Below are positions 21,261-28,058 of a DNA stretch of 28,058 nt, piece after piece; the stretch's first letter is position 1, and every line of letters begins with the position of its first letter. The stretch comes from REEP01 sp964517265 (GTDB taxonomy: Bacteria > Pseudomonadota > Alphaproteobacteria > Rhodospirillales > Defluviicoccaceae), in contig CAZFBS010000039.1 of the NCBI GenBank assembly GCA_964517265.1, forward strand, positions 1 to 28,058. The letters are read 5' to 3'. A program made the position numbers and the translations under genes. Under the pieces are notes generated by a model that was given only the letters and a program-made list of their open reading frames with translations, did no database searches and had not been told where the DNA came from.

Positions 21261-23135
21261 TCAAAGCCGCGCCAACGACAGCTCCGCCCTTTCCCCAAGC
21301 CAAGCTTTCGCCAGCAGGTCTTTCGTCTGCTCGGCACCGAAAGCATCGCCCTGCACCTTCTGCGCCTCCAGCAGCCCATAAAGCGCCCAACCGTTGTTGG
21401 GGGCGTCGATCAAGCTCCTGCGGAACACCATCTCCGCTTCCGCGGCCTCTCCCTTTTCCAGCAGGACGGCGCCCAATGACTGGCGAACGGGGTAGTACCA
21501 GAAAGGAGGCTCCGTGTACGGCAGGTCATCCTGGATCTTCACCGCCTGACGCAATTCGTCCGCCGCCTGCGACAGATCCCCGTTGGCCTGGGCAATCCGG
21601 GCCGCCAGGACATGCTCGGCAAGGGTGATCAGGTCGGGCGCCGGCACCCCGGCGTCGGTCATCGCCTGAAAATCCGCCTCGCCGGCAATCGCCATCATCG
21701 CTTCCGCTTCGGCCGCGGCACGCTCCACATCGCCGGCGGCCGCGTAGGCGATGCCCCGCATATAATGCCACATGCTCTGGACATAGGGCAGATCCTCGGG
21801 CGGTTTCGCCACCGCAAGCGTCGTCTGCAGGTCGCTGAACTGGGCATGAGCAAAGTACGGCGCCACCTTGATCGCCTGAACCCACGCCACCTGCCTTACG
21901 ACATCATCGGCAAGCGCCTGGTCCAGCTTGTTCGCGTAGGCAAGGGCGGTATCACTCGCTCCGGCCATGCGTGCGGATTCCAGAACGAAGTGGATGTTGT
22001 GCGGATAGTAGCCGTTCGGATAGATCCCCTTCGCATCGACCTTGGCCAGATAGGCCTCGTCCGCTTTCACCGCCGTGACATTGACCGCCAGCGAATCGCG
22101 GTAGCGACCAAGGCGGAAGTAGGTGTGCGATGGCATGTGAACGAGGTGTCCAGCTCCGGGCATCAGGCCGGCGAGACGATCGGCGTACGGTTCGGCCCGC
22201 TGCGGCGTGGTCGAGGCCTCGGTTATATGAATGTAGAGGTGCATCGCCGCCGGGTGGTCTGCCTCGCTCAGCACCCTTTCAAGAACCTTGATGACATCCG
22301 CCGTTCGTCCCTTCGGCGTTTCTCGATCCGCCTCCCAATAGTCCCACGGCTGGGTATCCATCATCGCCTCGGCGGCCAGAACGGCGATATCATGATTCGC
22401 CGAGTAATGCTCGGCAACCTCGGCCATCGCGTCGGCGTAAGCGGCGTCGAGGACGCTCCGCTCGGCCTTCGGATCGTTCGAATAGCGCTTGCCCAGCGCC
22501 CAGATCAGCGCGCGTTCCTTCTCGCTCGCGCCATCACTCACGGCCTCCGCCTTGCGCAGCGCGGCGAGAGCGGGCTCCAGAGCTTCCGGCTGCATCGGAA
22601 GGTTGATGTTGGGCCCAAGCACCAACGCCTCGCCCCAGTAGCACATCGCACACTGCGGATCGAGACGCTGCGCCATCCGGAACGACCGCCGTGCTTCGTC
22701 GTGATTGAAGCCATAGGCAAAGCGCAGGCCCTGATCGAAGTAGGTCTGCGCGAGGGTCGAGGTGGTGGTGACGGGGAACGAGATGGTGCCCAGAGTGTCC
22801 CAAAGAGGCGGCGCGGCTTCGTCCTCGGCGATGGAGACCGGGGTGGCCGCGGCGGCCGCCGCCAAAAGCGTATAGGCCGATCCTTGGGCGGGGCCGCCGG
22901 CCATGCCACAGACCGACCGCGCCAGATACGCCGGATCAAACAGTTCACGGAAAGCATCGGCCTTGGCCGGCGCGGCAACGCCGGTGCCCACAGATGCGCC
23001 AACGACACCGTTGACGGCCGCGCGCGCGTCGCCGGTGGTGCCGGCCGAGAGTGTCATTGCCGTAACCGCCAGCGCCGTCGAAGCCAGCGCTGTCGTGACC
23101 AGCAGCCCGGTCCTGCGTCCGCGATTCATCATCAT
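21261..23135 (-). CDS. Exported tetratricopeptide-repeat protein
   Basis: The 624-residue protein begins with a Sec signal peptide (NRGRRTGLLVTTALASTALA, then VTAMTLSAG...ARA). A low-complexity Ala/Gly region follows, then TPR-type helix pairs from about residue 130. The motif AYGFNHDEARRSFRMAQRLD with CAMCYWGEALVLGPNIN is characteristic of a family of bacterial TPR proteins of unknown function. HLVHMPSHTYFRLGRY (central) and further TPR units near the C-terminus (ALGAVLLEKGEAAEAEMVFR) complete it. A CxxC in CAMCYWG could be redox-active or heme-like, but there is no CxxCH. ATG 23135 has AGGAG at about 7 bases. It is convergent with the RpfF-like gene. It probably acts as a periplasmic scaffold; there is no enzymatic evidence. 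Confidence 0.85.
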   Translation of the reverse strand: MMMNRGRRTGLLVTTALASTALAVTAMTLSAGTTGDARAAVNGVVGASVGTGVAAPAKADAFRELFDPAYLARSVCGMAGGPAQGSAYTLLAAAAAATPVSIAEDEAAPPLWDTLGTISFPVTTTSTLAQTYFDQGLRFAYGFNHDEARRSFRMAQRLDPQCAMCYWGEALVLGPNINLPMQPEALEPALAALRKAEAVSDGASEKERALIWALGKRYSNDPKAERSVLDAAYADAMAEVAEHYSANHDIAVLAAEAMMDTQPWDYWEADRETPKGRTADVIKVLERVLSEADHPAAMHLYIHITEASTTPQRAEPYADRLAGLMPGAGHLVHMPSHTYFRLGRYRDSLAVNVTAVKADEAYLAKVDAKGIYPNGYYPHNIHFVLESARMAGASDTALAYANKLDQALADDVVRQVAWVQAIKVAPYFAHAQFSDLQTTLAVAKPPEDLPYVQSMWHYMRGIAYAAAGDVERAAAEAEAMMAIAGEADFQAMTDAGVPAPDLITLAEHVLAARIAQANGDLSQAADELRQAVKIQDDLPYTEPPFWYYPVRQSLGAVLLEKGEAAEAEMVFRRSLIDAPNNGWALYGLLEAQKVQGDAFGAEQTKDLLAKAWLGERAELSLARL

Positions 23136-23423
23136 GACAAGGCTCCTTTTGCCGTGGGCTTCGTAGCAAGGGCGCGCACCGCATCAACCTCACCGAGCGA
23201 GGGAATGCCTAGGAGATGCGGCACCGGCTTCAGCAAACGATCTTGCCGAATTTCTGTTTCTTCCCGATGTCGCGCGAGAACGGTTTTTGTTTCATTTGTT
23301 TCAAAGCCGGAAACCGCCGCTGCGTACGATGCTCGCAGCCGTTTCGTTTGCGAGCCGAGTCGGCTACACTATGGCACCTTGGGCGCGCCTGGGGATGTTT
23401 GAGCTGGCGACAGGAGAGTGGCG

Positions 23424-23756
23424 GTGGCGGAACCGCGGACCATTATCGCGTTCGACGAGGGCAAATTGCCTCCGGTCGGTACCTATGCATTCGAACTCGA
23501 TCTGTCGGGACAGAGCGGGTGCGATATCATCGAACAGATTACTTGGCTGATCCGCTCACTCCAGGCGCCCTATGAAATTCGCGCCAACGAGGAACTGATC
23601 AGCCCTGACGACATCGGCACCCACCACACGAAACTGACGGTCTGGACCAACGATCGAACCAATTCGGATTTTCTGCTTCTCGTCCATGAGTTGGGAGTGA
23701 ACGTCGTCCGGGCCTTGCCCGGCCAACAGCAGCAGGAGCGGCGCTCCGGTTCCTGA
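23424..23756 (+). CDS. Hypothetical protein
   Basis: This soluble protein of 110 residues starts at GTG 23424, with AGGAGA 7 bases upstream (23412-23417). GTG 23418 is too close to that site. It contains PPVGTYAFELDLSGQSGCDI, IIEQITWLIRSLQAPYEIR and KLTVWTNDRTNSDFLLLVHEL. There is no signal peptide or membrane helix, and I do not recognise the family. The mixed alpha/beta pattern and good ribosome-binding site suggest a real gene. It converges on the LOG-family gene with a GC-rich hairpin between them. Confidence 0.6.
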   Translation: MAEPRTIIAFDEGKLPPVGTYAFELDLSGQSGCDIIEQITWLIRSLQAPYEIRANEELISPDDIGTHHTKLTVWTNDRTNSDFLLLVHELGVNVVRALPGQQQQERRSGS

Positions 23757-23764
23757 GCGCAAAG

Positions 23765-23790
23765 CCGGCGGCGTTACCACCGGCCGCCGG
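23765..23790. terminator. GC-rich hairpin between convergent genes
   Basis: ccggcggc (23765-23772) pairs with gccgccgg (23783-23790) over a 10-base loop. It begins 9 bases after the hypothetical gene's stop and spans the stop codon of the LOG-family gene. There is no T-run on either strand, so termination efficiency is doubtful. Confidence 0.35.
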
Positions 23791-24592
23791 GGTGGGACAG
23801 CGCCTCGCGGGTCAACTCGTGAACGATGAAGTCGAACGCCTCATCGACACTGTCGAACTTGCGAAACAAGTCGAGGTCCTTGCGGTCGATGGTGCCGAAG
23901 CGGACCAGCGCTTCCAGATTGAGTACCGAGTCCCAAAATTCGGTCCCGAACAGCACGATCGGCAACTTCTTGCGGATTTTCCCCGTCTGAATCAGCGTGA
24001 TCAGTTCGAAAAATTCGTCGAGCGTGCCGAACCCGCCCGGAAACGCCACCAGTGCCTTGGCGAGATAGACAAACCAGTACTTCCTCATGAAGAAATAGTG
24101 GAATTCGACCTGAAGCTGGCGGGTGATATAGGGATTGCCGCACTGCTCACGCGGCAGTGAGATGGTCAACCCCATGTTCATGCCTTTTGCCTCGGAGGCG
24201 CCGCGATTGGCGGCCTCCATGATGCCGGGCCCGCCCCCGGTACAAATGACAAAGCGCCGCCGCTTCTCTTCAAGGCCCTTCGACCATTCGGTCAGTCGCC
24301 GCGACAGCTCCCGGCAGTCCTCGTAGTAGCGGGACATCTTCAACTGCCATTCCGCCTTTTCCACATCGCCGCCGGTCTCGCGCGCGACCTCCAGCGCGAG
24401 ACTGGCTTCTTCGCGCGCGATCAACCGCGCCGATCCCCAGAAAACGATGGTATCGGAAATGCGGGCGTTCTCGAACCGCGACTCCGGCGAGAGGTATTCG
24501 GCCAGAATCCGCAGCGGGCGTGCGTGCCGGCTGTTCATGAAGGCCTCGCTCTTGTACGCCTTGAAACTGCTGGGCTTATCGTCAAAGTTCAT
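23774..24592 (-). CDS. LOG-family (lysine-decarboxylase-like Rossmann) protein
   Basis: The 272-residue protein has a Rossmann fold with the LOG signatures CTGGGPGIMEAANRGASEAKG (about 117-137) and the PGGFGTLDEFFE nucleotide-binding and catalytic motif (about 186-197). LOG enzymes are cytokinin-riboside 5'-monophosphate phosphoribohydrolases; bacterial homologues often cleave AMP or other nucleotide monophosphates. The long N-terminal region before the fold (about 110 residues, helical, MSRYYEDCRELSRRLTEWSK) is typical of the larger bacterial TIGR00730-like subgroup. ATG 24592 has AAAAGG about 10 bases upstream. It follows the HAD gene by 43 bases on the same strand. The exact substrate is unknown. 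Confidence 0.9.
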   Translation of the reverse strand: MNFDDKPSSFKAYKSEAFMNSRHARPLRILAEYLSPESRFENARISDTIVFWGSARLIAREEASLALEVARETGGDVEKAEWQLKMSRYYEDCRELSRRLTEWSKGLEEKRRRFVICTGGGPGIMEAANRGASEAKGMNMGLTISLPREQCGNPYITRQLQVEFHYFFMRKYWFVYLAKALVAFPGGFGTLDEFFELITLIQTGKIRKKLPIVLFGTEFWDSVLNLEALVRFGTIDRKDLDLFRKFDSVDEAFDFIVHELTREALSHPGGRW

Positions 24593-24635
24593 GGCGGAAG
24601 ACCTTTTCCGGAACGATCGATCAGGCGGAAGAACC

Positions 24636-25268
24636 TTATAGCTTCAGCCTTGTCAAATCGGAAACAACCGGCGTGTCCGGCGGAAACGGAGACCGGCGGC
24701 CGTGGGCGACCCTGCCCACGAAGTCGAGCCCGGTGGCGCGCGCGGCCTGCCAGTCGTTGATCGAATCGCCGATGAACATGGCGCGATCCGGCAAGATGTC
24801 GTATTCCCGCAGCAGCGCACGAATGATCGGAACCTTTTCCGGCGGCGCCCCGCGCACGGAGCGGAAGTACGGTGCCAGTTTCCGTCGCTGGACGATGCGC
24901 CGCAGTTCGGTCTCCGGCATTCGCGAGACGACGAACAGGCTGAGATTGCGGCAATGACACTTCAACAAGGTCTCGGCGCCCGCCACCCACTCGCTCGCAA
25001 CCACTGCGTCCTCGACAAGGACGGAGAAGCGACGGACCAGAACGTCCAGCGCCTTCCTGCTCAAGCTGACGTCGAGCAACCGGCTGTGGCACTGGCGGAT
25101 CGTCTTGCGCCGGCAGAGGTCGTGATGCGCCAGATGATAGCCCACCGCCGCCTCGGCCACGGCGTCTCCGTATGGCTCGTAAAGCGCCCGCAACGCCCTC
25201 GTCTTGATCCCGCTGGATTCGAGAATGACGCCGTCGAAATCGAAGAACACGGCCTCGTGACGGCTCAC
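24636..25268 (-). CDS. HAD-superfamily hydrolase
   Basis: The 210-residue protein begins MSRHEAVFFDFDGVILESSGIK, with HAD motif I DFDGV holding the nucleophile Asp and the general acid Asp. The helical cap (YHLAHHDLCRRKTIRQCH and following) precedes motif II VVSRMP. Motif III Lys is near PPEKVPII, and motif IV is MFIGDSINDWQAA. It resembles phosphoglycolate-phosphatase/beta-phosphoglucomutase-type members, but the substrate cannot be read from sequence. The GTG 25268 start has GGGAGAG directly upstream and lies 23 bases after the pgsA stop, so it is probably co-transcribed with pgsA and uvrC. The open frame extends beyond 25268 into pgsA shadow. Confidence 0.88.
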   Translation of the reverse strand: MSRHEAVFFDFDGVILESSGIKTRALRALYEPYGDAVAEAAVGYHLAHHDLCRRKTIRQCHSRLLDVSLSRKALDVLVRRFSVLVEDAVVASEWVAGAETLLKCHCRNLSLFVVSRMPETELRRIVQRRKLAPYFRSVRGAPPEKVPIIRALLREYDILPDRAMFIGDSINDWQAARATGLDFVGRVAHGRRSPFPPDTPVVSDLTRLKL

Positions 25269-25291
25269 CGCTCTCCCACCGGCGCCGAGGG

Positions 25292-25987
25292 TCAGCCGCC
25301 GTCCCGCGCCGGGTCTGCGCGCTCGATCACCGGTTTCGGGTTCGCGGGCGGCACCGGCCGATTGTCGATTTCCATGTGATTGAGTCCGGCCCGAAGATAA
25401 TCGTAGCCGGTGATCAGCGTCAGGATCGCGGCCGCCCACAGGCCGATCAAACCAATGTCCGTCACCGTAAGAATACCGATATTCGGGCCATGCTGGCCGA
25501 CCACCAGAAAACCGAGGGCAATCATCTGCAGCGTGGTTTTCCACTTGGCAAGCCATGTCACCGGCAGCCCGACATTGAGTTGGGCCAGATGTTCACGCAG
25601 GCCCGAGACCAGGATCTCACGCCAGAGGATCACCACCGCCGGCAGGATATGAATGCCGGGCAGCCGATCGATCCCGACCAGAACCAACAGGACCGAAGCC
25701 ACCAGCAGCTTGTCGGCAATGGGATCAAGAAACCGTCCGAAGCTGGACTGCTGGCGCCATGCGCGGGCGAGGTAGCCGTCGAGAAAATCGGTCACGCACG
25801 CGATCAAAAAGGCCGCGAGGGCAAGCCAGCTGCTCCAGAACGTCTCCAGCATCAGCAGGAAACAGACAACCACACTGACGGCGATCCGGGAGAGCGTCAG
25901 AATATTGGGTAGATTGCCCGTCATCGTCAACCCGAGGCCTTCACGTGCCGTATCACGATCGACCGTCTCCGTTCTTCGTCCCGACAT
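25292..25987 (-). CDS. pgsA: CDP-diacylglycerol--glycerol-3-phosphate 3-phosphatidyltransferase
   Basis: PgsA makes phosphatidylglycerol phosphate, the committed step to phosphatidylglycerol and cardiolipin, in the inner membrane. The protein has the complete CDP-alcohol phosphotransferase motif DFLDGYLARAW...GRFLDPIADK (D-x2-DG-x2-AR-x8-G-x3-D-x3-D). Hydrophobic segments lie around it (IAVSVVVCFLLMLETF, LLVASVLLVLVGI, MIALGFLVVG, LIGLWAAAILTLIT). ATG 25987 with GGGAG upstream gives 231 residues. Family alignment begins at MTGNLPNILTLSRI (ATG 25924), an equally possible start giving 210 residues. The hydrophilic C-terminus HMEIDNRPVPPANPKPVIER is a short extension. It lies downstream of uvrC on the same strand, a gene order familiar in alphaproteobacteria. 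Confidence 0.94.
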   Translation of the reverse strand: MSGRRTETVDRDTAREGLGLTMTGNLPNILTLSRIAVSVVVCFLLMLETFWSSWLALAAFLIACVTDFLDGYLARAWRQQSSFGRFLDPIADKLLVASVLLVLVGIDRLPGIHILPAVVILWREILVSGLREHLAQLNVGLPVTWLAKWKTTLQMIALGFLVVGQHGPNIGILTVTDIGLIGLWAAAILTLITGYDYLRAGLNHMEIDNRPVPPANPKPVIERADPARDGG

Positions 25988-26002
25988 CGGGAACGCTCCC
26001 AA

Positions 26003-26171
26003 TAACCAACACCCGGGGCGATCCGTTCCGGCGCCTAAGGGGCGCCTTACCCTTCACGGCTGCAAGGCGATTAGGCCACCACCCGGCAGTTCCGATCTCT
26101 CGTGAACACTTGCATACCGACCGGCCGCGTCGATTTCCGCGAACGGATGACACCGGCAGCTCCGAATCATT
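26003..26171. other. uvrC-pgsA spacer with an inverted repeat
   Basis: This 169-base spacer has ggcgcc at 26030-26035 and again at 26041-26046, which can pair as a short stem with a taagg loop. An alternative pairing is taagg (26036-26040) with cctta (26045-26049). No T-run follows on the uvrC coding strand, so termination there is not supported. No gene is seen. Confidence 0.3.
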
Positions 26172-28043
26172 CTAGCCGCCTGAGTGAAACCAGTCATAAA
26201 TTTTATTGGCGATGCCCCGGCTAATGCCCTCGACCGCCTCCAGATCGCTCCTTCCCGCCTGCGCGACCGCACGAGCCGAGCCGAAATGATGGAGAAGCGC
26301 CTTCTTGCGGCGCGCGCCGATGCCGGGAACGTCATCCAGCGGCGAGCGGGTCAACCGCCGGGAGCGTTTGTTACGGTGACCGCCGATCGCGAACCGATGG
26401 GCCTCGTCGCGCAGCCGCTGGAGAAAATAGAGAACCGGGTCCGCCGGCGCCAGAACCAGCGGCTCGCGGCCCGGCATGAAAATTCGCTCCCGGCCGGCGT
26501 TCCGCTCGGGTCCCTTGGCGATCGCGCAGATGGCGAGGTCCTCGATTCCGAGTTCCGCAAGGACGGCACAGGCAACGCCAAGCTGGCCGGCGCCACCATC
26601 GATCAGGACCAGTTGCGGCCAGCCACCCCGGGTTCGGTCCGGATCTTCCTTCAGCACACGTGCGAACCGCCGGGTCAGCACTTCGCGCATCATCGCGTAG
26701 TCGTCGCCGGGCGTGAATCCTTCCTCTTGGCCGCGGATCGTCCATTTCCGGTAGGCATTCTTGACGAAGCCATCCGGACCGGCGACCACCATCGCGCCGA
26801 TTGCCTCGCTGCCGGAGACATGGGAATTGTCATAGATCTCGATGCGCTCCGGGGGTGCCTCCAGATCCAGCCGCGCGGCCAGATCCTCCAGCAGCCGGCG
26901 CTGCGAGGCGCTTTCCGCCATCCGGCGGGCAAGGGCTTCACGGGCATTGATGATCGCCTGTGTCACGAGATTGAGCTTGCCGCCCCGCTGCGGAAACAGA
27001 ACCTGTACCCGATGGCCGGCATGCACCGAGAGCGCTTCCGCGATCAGCCGCTGCTGCGGCATGCGGTGGCTCACCAGAACCAGCGGTGGAGGCACACGCT
27101 CGGCATAGAACTGGGCAATGAAGGCCGCCAACACCGACTCGGCAGCCTCTTCCCCCGCGTGATTGAGATAGTAGGCACGGTTGCCGTAATTGCGCCCGGC
27201 ACGGAAAAAGAACACCTGGATGCACGTCTGACCCCCGGCGCCATGGGTCCCGAACACGTCGGCTTCGCCCAAGCCGGCGAGGTTGATGTCCTGGTGCGAC
27301 TGCACGGCGGTCAAGGCACGGATCCGGTCCCGATATTCGGCTGCCTCTTCGTAGGCCAGAGCCGCACTCGCGGCCTCCATCCGCGCCGCGAAGTCTCGCT
27401 GGATCGTCTGGTTGCCGCCGCTCAGGAAGGTCTCGGCCTGGGCCACCAGTTCCGCGTAGTCCGCTTCGCTGATGCGGCCGACGCAGGGCGCCGAGCAGCG
27501 TTTGATCTGGTAGAGCAGGCAGGGACGGGTGCGGGAGGCGAACACGGCGTCGGTGCAACTGCGCAGAAGGAAGGCCCGTTGCAGGACCGTCAGGGTCTGA
27601 TTGACCGCCCAGGCGGAAGCGAAAGGTCCGAAGTAGGCGCCTTCGTGCGTTTTTGCGCCGCGGTGCTTGAGCACCTGAGGAATCGGATGATCATGCCGGA
27701 CCAGGATCAAAGGAAACGACTTGTCGTCCCGTAACAGGATATTGTAGCGGGGCTTGAGGCGCTTGATCAGGTTCGCCTCGAGCAGCAAGGCTTCCGCCTC
27801 GGTCTCGGTGGTCACGAATTCCATGCTCGCGGTCTGCGCCACCATCCGATACAGGCGGTGGCCGAGGCGCCGGGGCTGGGTATAGGTCGCCACCCGCTTT
27901 TTCAGATTGCGCGCCTTGCCGACATAGAGAACGTCGCCGGACTCGGAAATCATGCGATAAACGCCCGGCACGCTCGGCAGCGTCGCCACGCAGGCCGCGA
28001 CAACCTCCGCTCCCAGGGCTGCCGGAGACGCTGGCGTGGCCAT
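26172..28043 (-). CDS. uvrC: Excinuclease ABC subunit C (UvrC)
   Basis: UvrC makes both incisions around bulky lesions in nucleotide-excision repair after UvrA/UvrB loading. The 623-residue protein is complete. The N-terminal GIY-YIG nuclease is GVYRMISESGDVLYVGKARNL (residues 27-47). The cysteine-rich region is RPCLLYQIKRCSAPCVG, followed by the UvrB-interacting UVR motif near MEAASAALAYEEAAEYRDRI. The C-terminal RNase H-like nuclease has the Asp in IEIYDNSHVSG and VLIDGGAGQL. Tandem helix-hairpin-helix motifs (DDVPGIGARRKKALLHHFGS and DLEAVEGISRGIANKIY) end the protein. ATG 28043 is near the window edge, so the upstream control region is not seen. pgsA follows after the spacer. Confidence 0.97.
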   Translation of the reverse strand: MATPASPAALGAEVVAACVATLPSVPGVYRMISESGDVLYVGKARNLKKRVATYTQPRRLGHRLYRMVAQTASMEFVTTETEAEALLLEANLIKRLKPRYNILLRDDKSFPLILVRHDHPIPQVLKHRGAKTHEGAYFGPFASAWAVNQTLTVLQRAFLLRSCTDAVFASRTRPCLLYQIKRCSAPCVGRISEADYAELVAQAETFLSGGNQTIQRDFAARMEAASAALAYEEAAEYRDRIRALTAVQSHQDINLAGLGEADVFGTHGAGGQTCIQVFFFRAGRNYGNRAYYLNHAGEEAAESVLAAFIAQFYAERVPPPLVLVSHRMPQQRLIAEALSVHAGHRVQVLFPQRGGKLNLVTQAIINAREALARRMAESASQRRLLEDLAARLDLEAPPERIEIYDNSHVSGSEAIGAMVVAGPDGFVKNAYRKWTIRGQEEGFTPGDDYAMMREVLTRRFARVLKEDPDRTRGGWPQLVLIDGGAGQLGVACAVLAELGIEDLAICAIAKGPERNAGRERIFMPGREPLVLAPADPVLYFLQRLRDEAHRFAIGGHRNKRSRRLTRSPLDDVPGIGARRKKALLHHFGSARAVAQAGRSDLEAVEGISRGIANKIYDWFHSGG

Positions 28044-28058
28044 CGCCTGGGCGGCAAG

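Noticed and set aside
21612..23402. 596-codon rightward open frame
   Set aside because: It is antisense to the exported TPR gene, rich in Arg/His/Gly and without motifs.
26184..27734. 516-codon rightward open frame
   Set aside because: It is the antisense shadow of uvrC, whose motifs are complete on the other strand.
1..28058. CRISPR array, tRNA or rRNA gene
   Set aside because: No regularly spaced repeats, cloverleaf-type sequences or rRNA signatures were seen on reading both strands.

Overview
The window is a GC-rich chromosomal segment that reads as an alphaproteobacterium, most likely of the Rhodospirillales type. That placement rests on a uvrC-pgsA pair, a class I-like PHA synthase, GTG/TTG starts and the overall protein character; it is inference, not a database match. 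Nothing here fixes the genus. I see no rRNA, tRNA or CRISPR array.

Positions 1-4010 form an accessory, decayed stretch. It holds a frameshifted, window-truncated IS701-like transposase, a 110-bp MITE-like inverted-repeat element, a lone C5-cytosine methyltransferase without a visible restriction enzyme, an orphan HTH antitoxin-like gene, a YD-repeat-like protein with Asp-rich DxDxDG loops, and degraded pieces of comM beside the intact comM.

Positions 4012-9468 are mostly housekeeping: comM, a small conserved hypothetical, vanZ-like coupled to mnmA by a GTGA overlap, and an acetolactate-synthase-like ThDP enzyme transcribed away from phaC.

Positions 9558-17599 are the most interesting part. 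Rightward runs phaC - archease - rtcB - CBS-domain protein - tandem universal stress protein. Facing it is a leftward two-gene unit: a membrane-anchored N-acetylmuramoyl-L-alanine amidase whose 3' end overlaps the start of a MamK-like actin ATPase. No other magnetosome gene is present, so this is either a stray magnetosome-type gene or, more interestingly, an actin-like filament system with another cargo. The neighbouring PHA synthase makes polymer granules one candidate. A 19-bp perfect palindrome upstream of phaC resembles PhaR-type operators.

Positions 17600-20000 carry an exported COG3650-like protein, a long bacterioferritin-associated-ferredoxin-like protein preceded by a Fur-box-like site, and a hemerythrin-like protein, which suggests iron and oxygen handling. 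At 20137-21159 lies an RpfF-like crotonase with both catalytic glutamates, so DSF-type fatty-acid signalling is likely, but without RpfC/RpfG alongside. It ends in a hairpin shared with a convergent exported TPR protein.

Positions 23400-28043 hold a small hypothetical and a leftward uvrC - pgsA - HAD phosphatase - LOG-family run.
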